In this document: positions 18,273 through 20,119 of the stretch, in pieces
Layout: each line of letters opens with the position of its first letter
Numbering within the stretch: position 1 is the first letter of the stretch
Assembly: GCA_002284615.2 (NCBI GenBank)
Contig: MU069588.1
Span: forward strand, 104,170-124,288
DNA length: 20,119 nt
Direction: 5' to 3'
Source of the DNA: Dunaliella salina
Taxonomy: Eukaryota; Chlorophyta; Chlorophyceae; Chlamydomonadales; Dunaliellaceae
The notes under the pieces: generated by a model
Told to the model about the DNA's origin: nothing
Databases searched by the model: none
Seen by the model: only the letters and a program-made list of their open reading frames with translations
Made by a program: the position numbers and the translations under genes

Positions 18273-18743
18273 TTCAGATGTGAATTGTAAAATTGGAGCG
18301 GTAGGTTTGTGTGTCCAAATTTTTAGGACATTTGGGACGGAGGATCGCCACATGATTGATACTATACCAACATTATGACATTAGAATGACGCTGCACGAT
18401 TGGAACGGAGCTATGCACAACCCAACTCAGCATGACCAGGGTGCACAAGTGGTGGCCTTGTTGAACCTGTCTGTTCTTGCAATGGCCTTTAAATAACTGC
18501 ATGCACAGCTTCAGTCTCTGTCTATTGGTACTGGTACACATGTTGGGATAAATCAATTCCAATCATCACTTTACATTCCTCCCATGTAGCGACCGATCGT
18601 TCCCCCCAGCAGCGCGAACTAGTCTCTTTATTTGAGGGACGGTGAGACCAGGGAAGCTCAGAAAACTTTCCTGCAATGAATCCCCAAAATTCCCGGGTCA
18701 ATCCCCAAAGCACTGTATTACATGTAAGCATAAAAAGAGCATT
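18273..18743. other. Unassigned spacer
   Basis: I see no gene. The short frames on both strands have no recognisable features. The sequence leads into the left arm of the large inverted repeat. Confidence 0.4.
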
Positions 18744-19290
18744 TGGCAAGGGGGGGAGCCAATGTGGTTTTCGTGCGAAAATGTGCGCAAATTTTCTGAT
18801 TTTCGATTTTTGTTTGGAAATGGAAATGGAAATGGATCTCCTGCCCGCGAGGCTATCTCTTCTCCATTTGACGCGCTGCAGTGACACAGCAATGACCTGG
18901 TGTTCCGCATGCCCAGGCCTGCGGGATGGGATGAGCGGATGGGCCACTTTTTTGCCTTGACCATATCCGGTGCAAGCTGAACAGACGCGGCCTCGGCATG
19001 ATGAACATAATACGTTTATTAATAATAACGTTTACTTGACCCCGGTGTTGCCACTAGCTTGCACTGGATACGGTCAACGCAAAAAAGTGGACCGTCCCGC
19101 CCATCCCATCCCGCAGGCCTGGGCATGCAGAACACCAGGGTCATTGCTGTGTCACTGCAGCGCGTCAAGTGGAGAGGGGGTGGCCTCGTGGGCAGAAGTT
19201 CCATTTTCATTCCATTTTCAGACGAAAACGAAAATCGGAAAACTTGCACAAATTTTCGCCCGAAAACCACATTGGCTCCCCGCCTTGCCA
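18744..19290. mobile_element. 547-bp long-inverted-repeat element (foldback or MITE)
   Basis: Two arms of equal length (18744-18978 and 19056-19290, 235 nt each) are reverse complements of each other with scattered mismatches and almost no net length difference. They surround a 77-nt AT-rich spacer that itself contains TAATACGTTTATTAATAATA. The outer ends read TGGCAAGG and CCTTGCCA. The inner ends read TGCAAGCT and AGCTTGCA. No transposase and no clear target duplication were found. A transcript would fold into a hairpin long enough to feed small-RNA processing. Open frames inside the arms are mirror images of each other and not genes. Confidence 0.85.
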
Positions 19291-19374
19291 TAAGGTTACA
19301 AGGGCCAGAGTCCGCATGCTTTGAATAAAGGTTCCCTTGCTTGCAAGCGATTTTGAGCGCTGGGTCAAAGTGGA

Positions 19375-19947
19375 ATGAACCCCTTTTCACTGAAGGCCTC
19401 CTTTTCCCTCCAACCTCTAACCAAGTTGGGAAAGGAAGATTTTAAGCATGCTGAGGATAAGAATATCAGTATCCTGATATCAAGTATTAAGCCTCAGGGT
19501 CAACTGGGGTCTGATGGCCCTGTCCAAAGAAGTTTTGCCCTTCCTCATGCCCACAGCCTTGCAGCAAGCGAAGGTTATTAATTTCGCTGGTCACTTCTCG
19601 AAGAAACTTCCTACTCAGCTGTATCACCCTCTACCTCCTGGCATGCAACAATCGTAACACTTGCCAGCCTTTGGGGGCCCCTGCTATCTTGCAAGTGAGG
19701 AAACCAACCCTGAATGCAATATGGCCTGCATAAACTTAACTTTCTTTTCTTGCTTGGCTGCCCATTTCAAGAAAAGGTGCCTCAAGCAAACCTGGAAATG
19801 GTGTCAACAAGTTTATCAGGTTCAATCAGTCATGCTATGGTCAGCTGTTGTAAGTGCATCCGAATCCAACCATTCACTGATGCGCATGAACAGGCTAGAA
19901 GTGCTTTGACCCTCTTCCTAGCCGATTCCAGCAAAGCCAATCAGTAG
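19375..19947 (+). pseudogene. Broken coding-like frame of unknown, possibly Gag-like, protein
   Basis: Three pieces in frames 1, 2 and 1 read as one protein. They are 19375-19581 (KLGKEDFKHAEDKNISILIS, then GSDGPVQRSFALP), 19574-19909 (VINFAGHFSKKLPTQLYHPL, then PAFGGPCYLASEE, with one TAA after MQQS), and the end of 19714-19947 (KVPQANLEMVSTSLSG, DAHEQARSALTLFLADSSKA, stop TAG 19945-19947). The consistent protein-like composition across frame changes argues for a decayed gene, most likely of a retroelement. I do not recognise the family and see no enzyme motif. Confidence 0.4.
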
Positions 19948-19948
19948 A

Positions 19949-20050
19949 TCACGATGGCGTCCCAGAGGTTCCGGTTGGGCGAGTCAGTGCAGCACGCATC
20001 TGCTCAAGAGCAGTCTTCACTCGTTCCCGCATGTCCAGCGATGCGTCCGT
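19949..20050 (-). CDS. Possible last exon of an unknown minus-strand gene
   Basis: On the minus strand an acceptor (CCCACACACAG, just beyond 20050) is followed by 33 codons and TGA (19949-19951). The peptide starts TDASLDMRERVKTALEQMRA and continues ALTRPTGTSGTPS; the first part would be an amphipathic helix. Codon choice (GAG, CAG, CTG, AAG) resembles that of the LCIB-type gene. The upstream intron would hold the TG tract at the window edge. Against it: the stop lies 2 nt from the stop of the plus-strand frame ending at 19947, and the plus strand is also open here from ATG 19953. No family recognised. Confidence 0.3.
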   Translation of the reverse strand, partial: TDASLDMRERVKTALEQMRAALTRPTGTSGTPS

Positions 20051-20099
20051 CTGTGTGTGGGCGTGCACACATGCACACTTGGATTTGTATGCAGGAGTG

Positions 20100-20119
20100 G
20101 TGTGTGTGTGTGTGTGTGT
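20100..20119. repeat. TG microsatellite at the right edge
   Basis: An uninterrupted GT run reaches the last base. Together with the tract at 1-74 it suggests that the window ends are assembly breaks at simple repeats. Confidence 0.95.

Noticed and set aside
18642..19390. Several open frames on both strands around the large inverted repeat
   Set aside because: They are mirror copies of each other produced by the two arms, with no protein features.
19949..19995. Alternative minus-strand C terminus ending NLWDAIVIY
   Set aside because: This frame is closed by a TGA a short way upstream, whereas the frame ending TGTSGTPS stays open back to a good acceptor.
1..20119. CRISPR arrays, rRNA or a complete tRNA
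   Set aside because: No regularly spaced identical repeats, no rRNA-like blocks and no sequence folding into a full cloverleaf were seen on either strand.

Overview
The window looks like nuclear DNA of a green alga (Chlorophyta). The evidence is one intron-rich gene of the LCIB/LCIC family of the algal CO2-concentrating mechanism, a TGTAA poly(A) signal after its stop codon, GT-AG introns, and a background of TG microsatellites and decayed transposable elements. The moderate base composition and long introns would suit a Dunaliella-like chlorophycean better than GC-rich Chlamydomonas, but the genus is a guess. Both ends of the window are TG repeats, so this may be a whole contig broken at microsatellites.

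Left third (1-6600): after a (CG)n(TG)n tract, twelve exons between 441 and 6177 (+) encode 393 residues of an LCIB/LCIC-type protein, open only at its N terminus. Eleven introns make up about four fifths of the span. They carry repeats, including a clean hAT-type MITE with an 8-bp target duplication in the intron between 4480 and 5009.

Middle (6600-13100): a broken minus-strand frame (7861-8377) lies beside a decayed plus-strand transposable-element gene (8391-11392). Its parts, in order, are a CxxC zinc-finger-like segment, a domain resembling the PCIF1-type adenine methyltransferase fold, an RNase H with all four acidic residues visible, a CxxC-H-C finger, and a PD-(D/E)xK restriction-like endonuclease. 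No reverse transcriptase is visible. Downstream, 11430-12970 is a patchwork of direct and inverted repeat copies. One repeat family there also occurs near 7.1 kb and possibly in an LCIB intron.

Right part (13100-20119): a small LINE tail (minus), a three-copy repeat block (14677-16290), a broken Gag-like frame (16936-18272), a 547-bp inverted repeat with two 235-nt arms (18744-19290), a second broken frame (19375-19947), and a possible last exon of a minus-strand gene (19949-20050).

The only gene that looks intact and functional is the LCIB-type gene. The other reading frames are mobile-element remains or cannot be assigned. No bacterial genes, rRNA, convincing tRNA or CRISPR array were seen.
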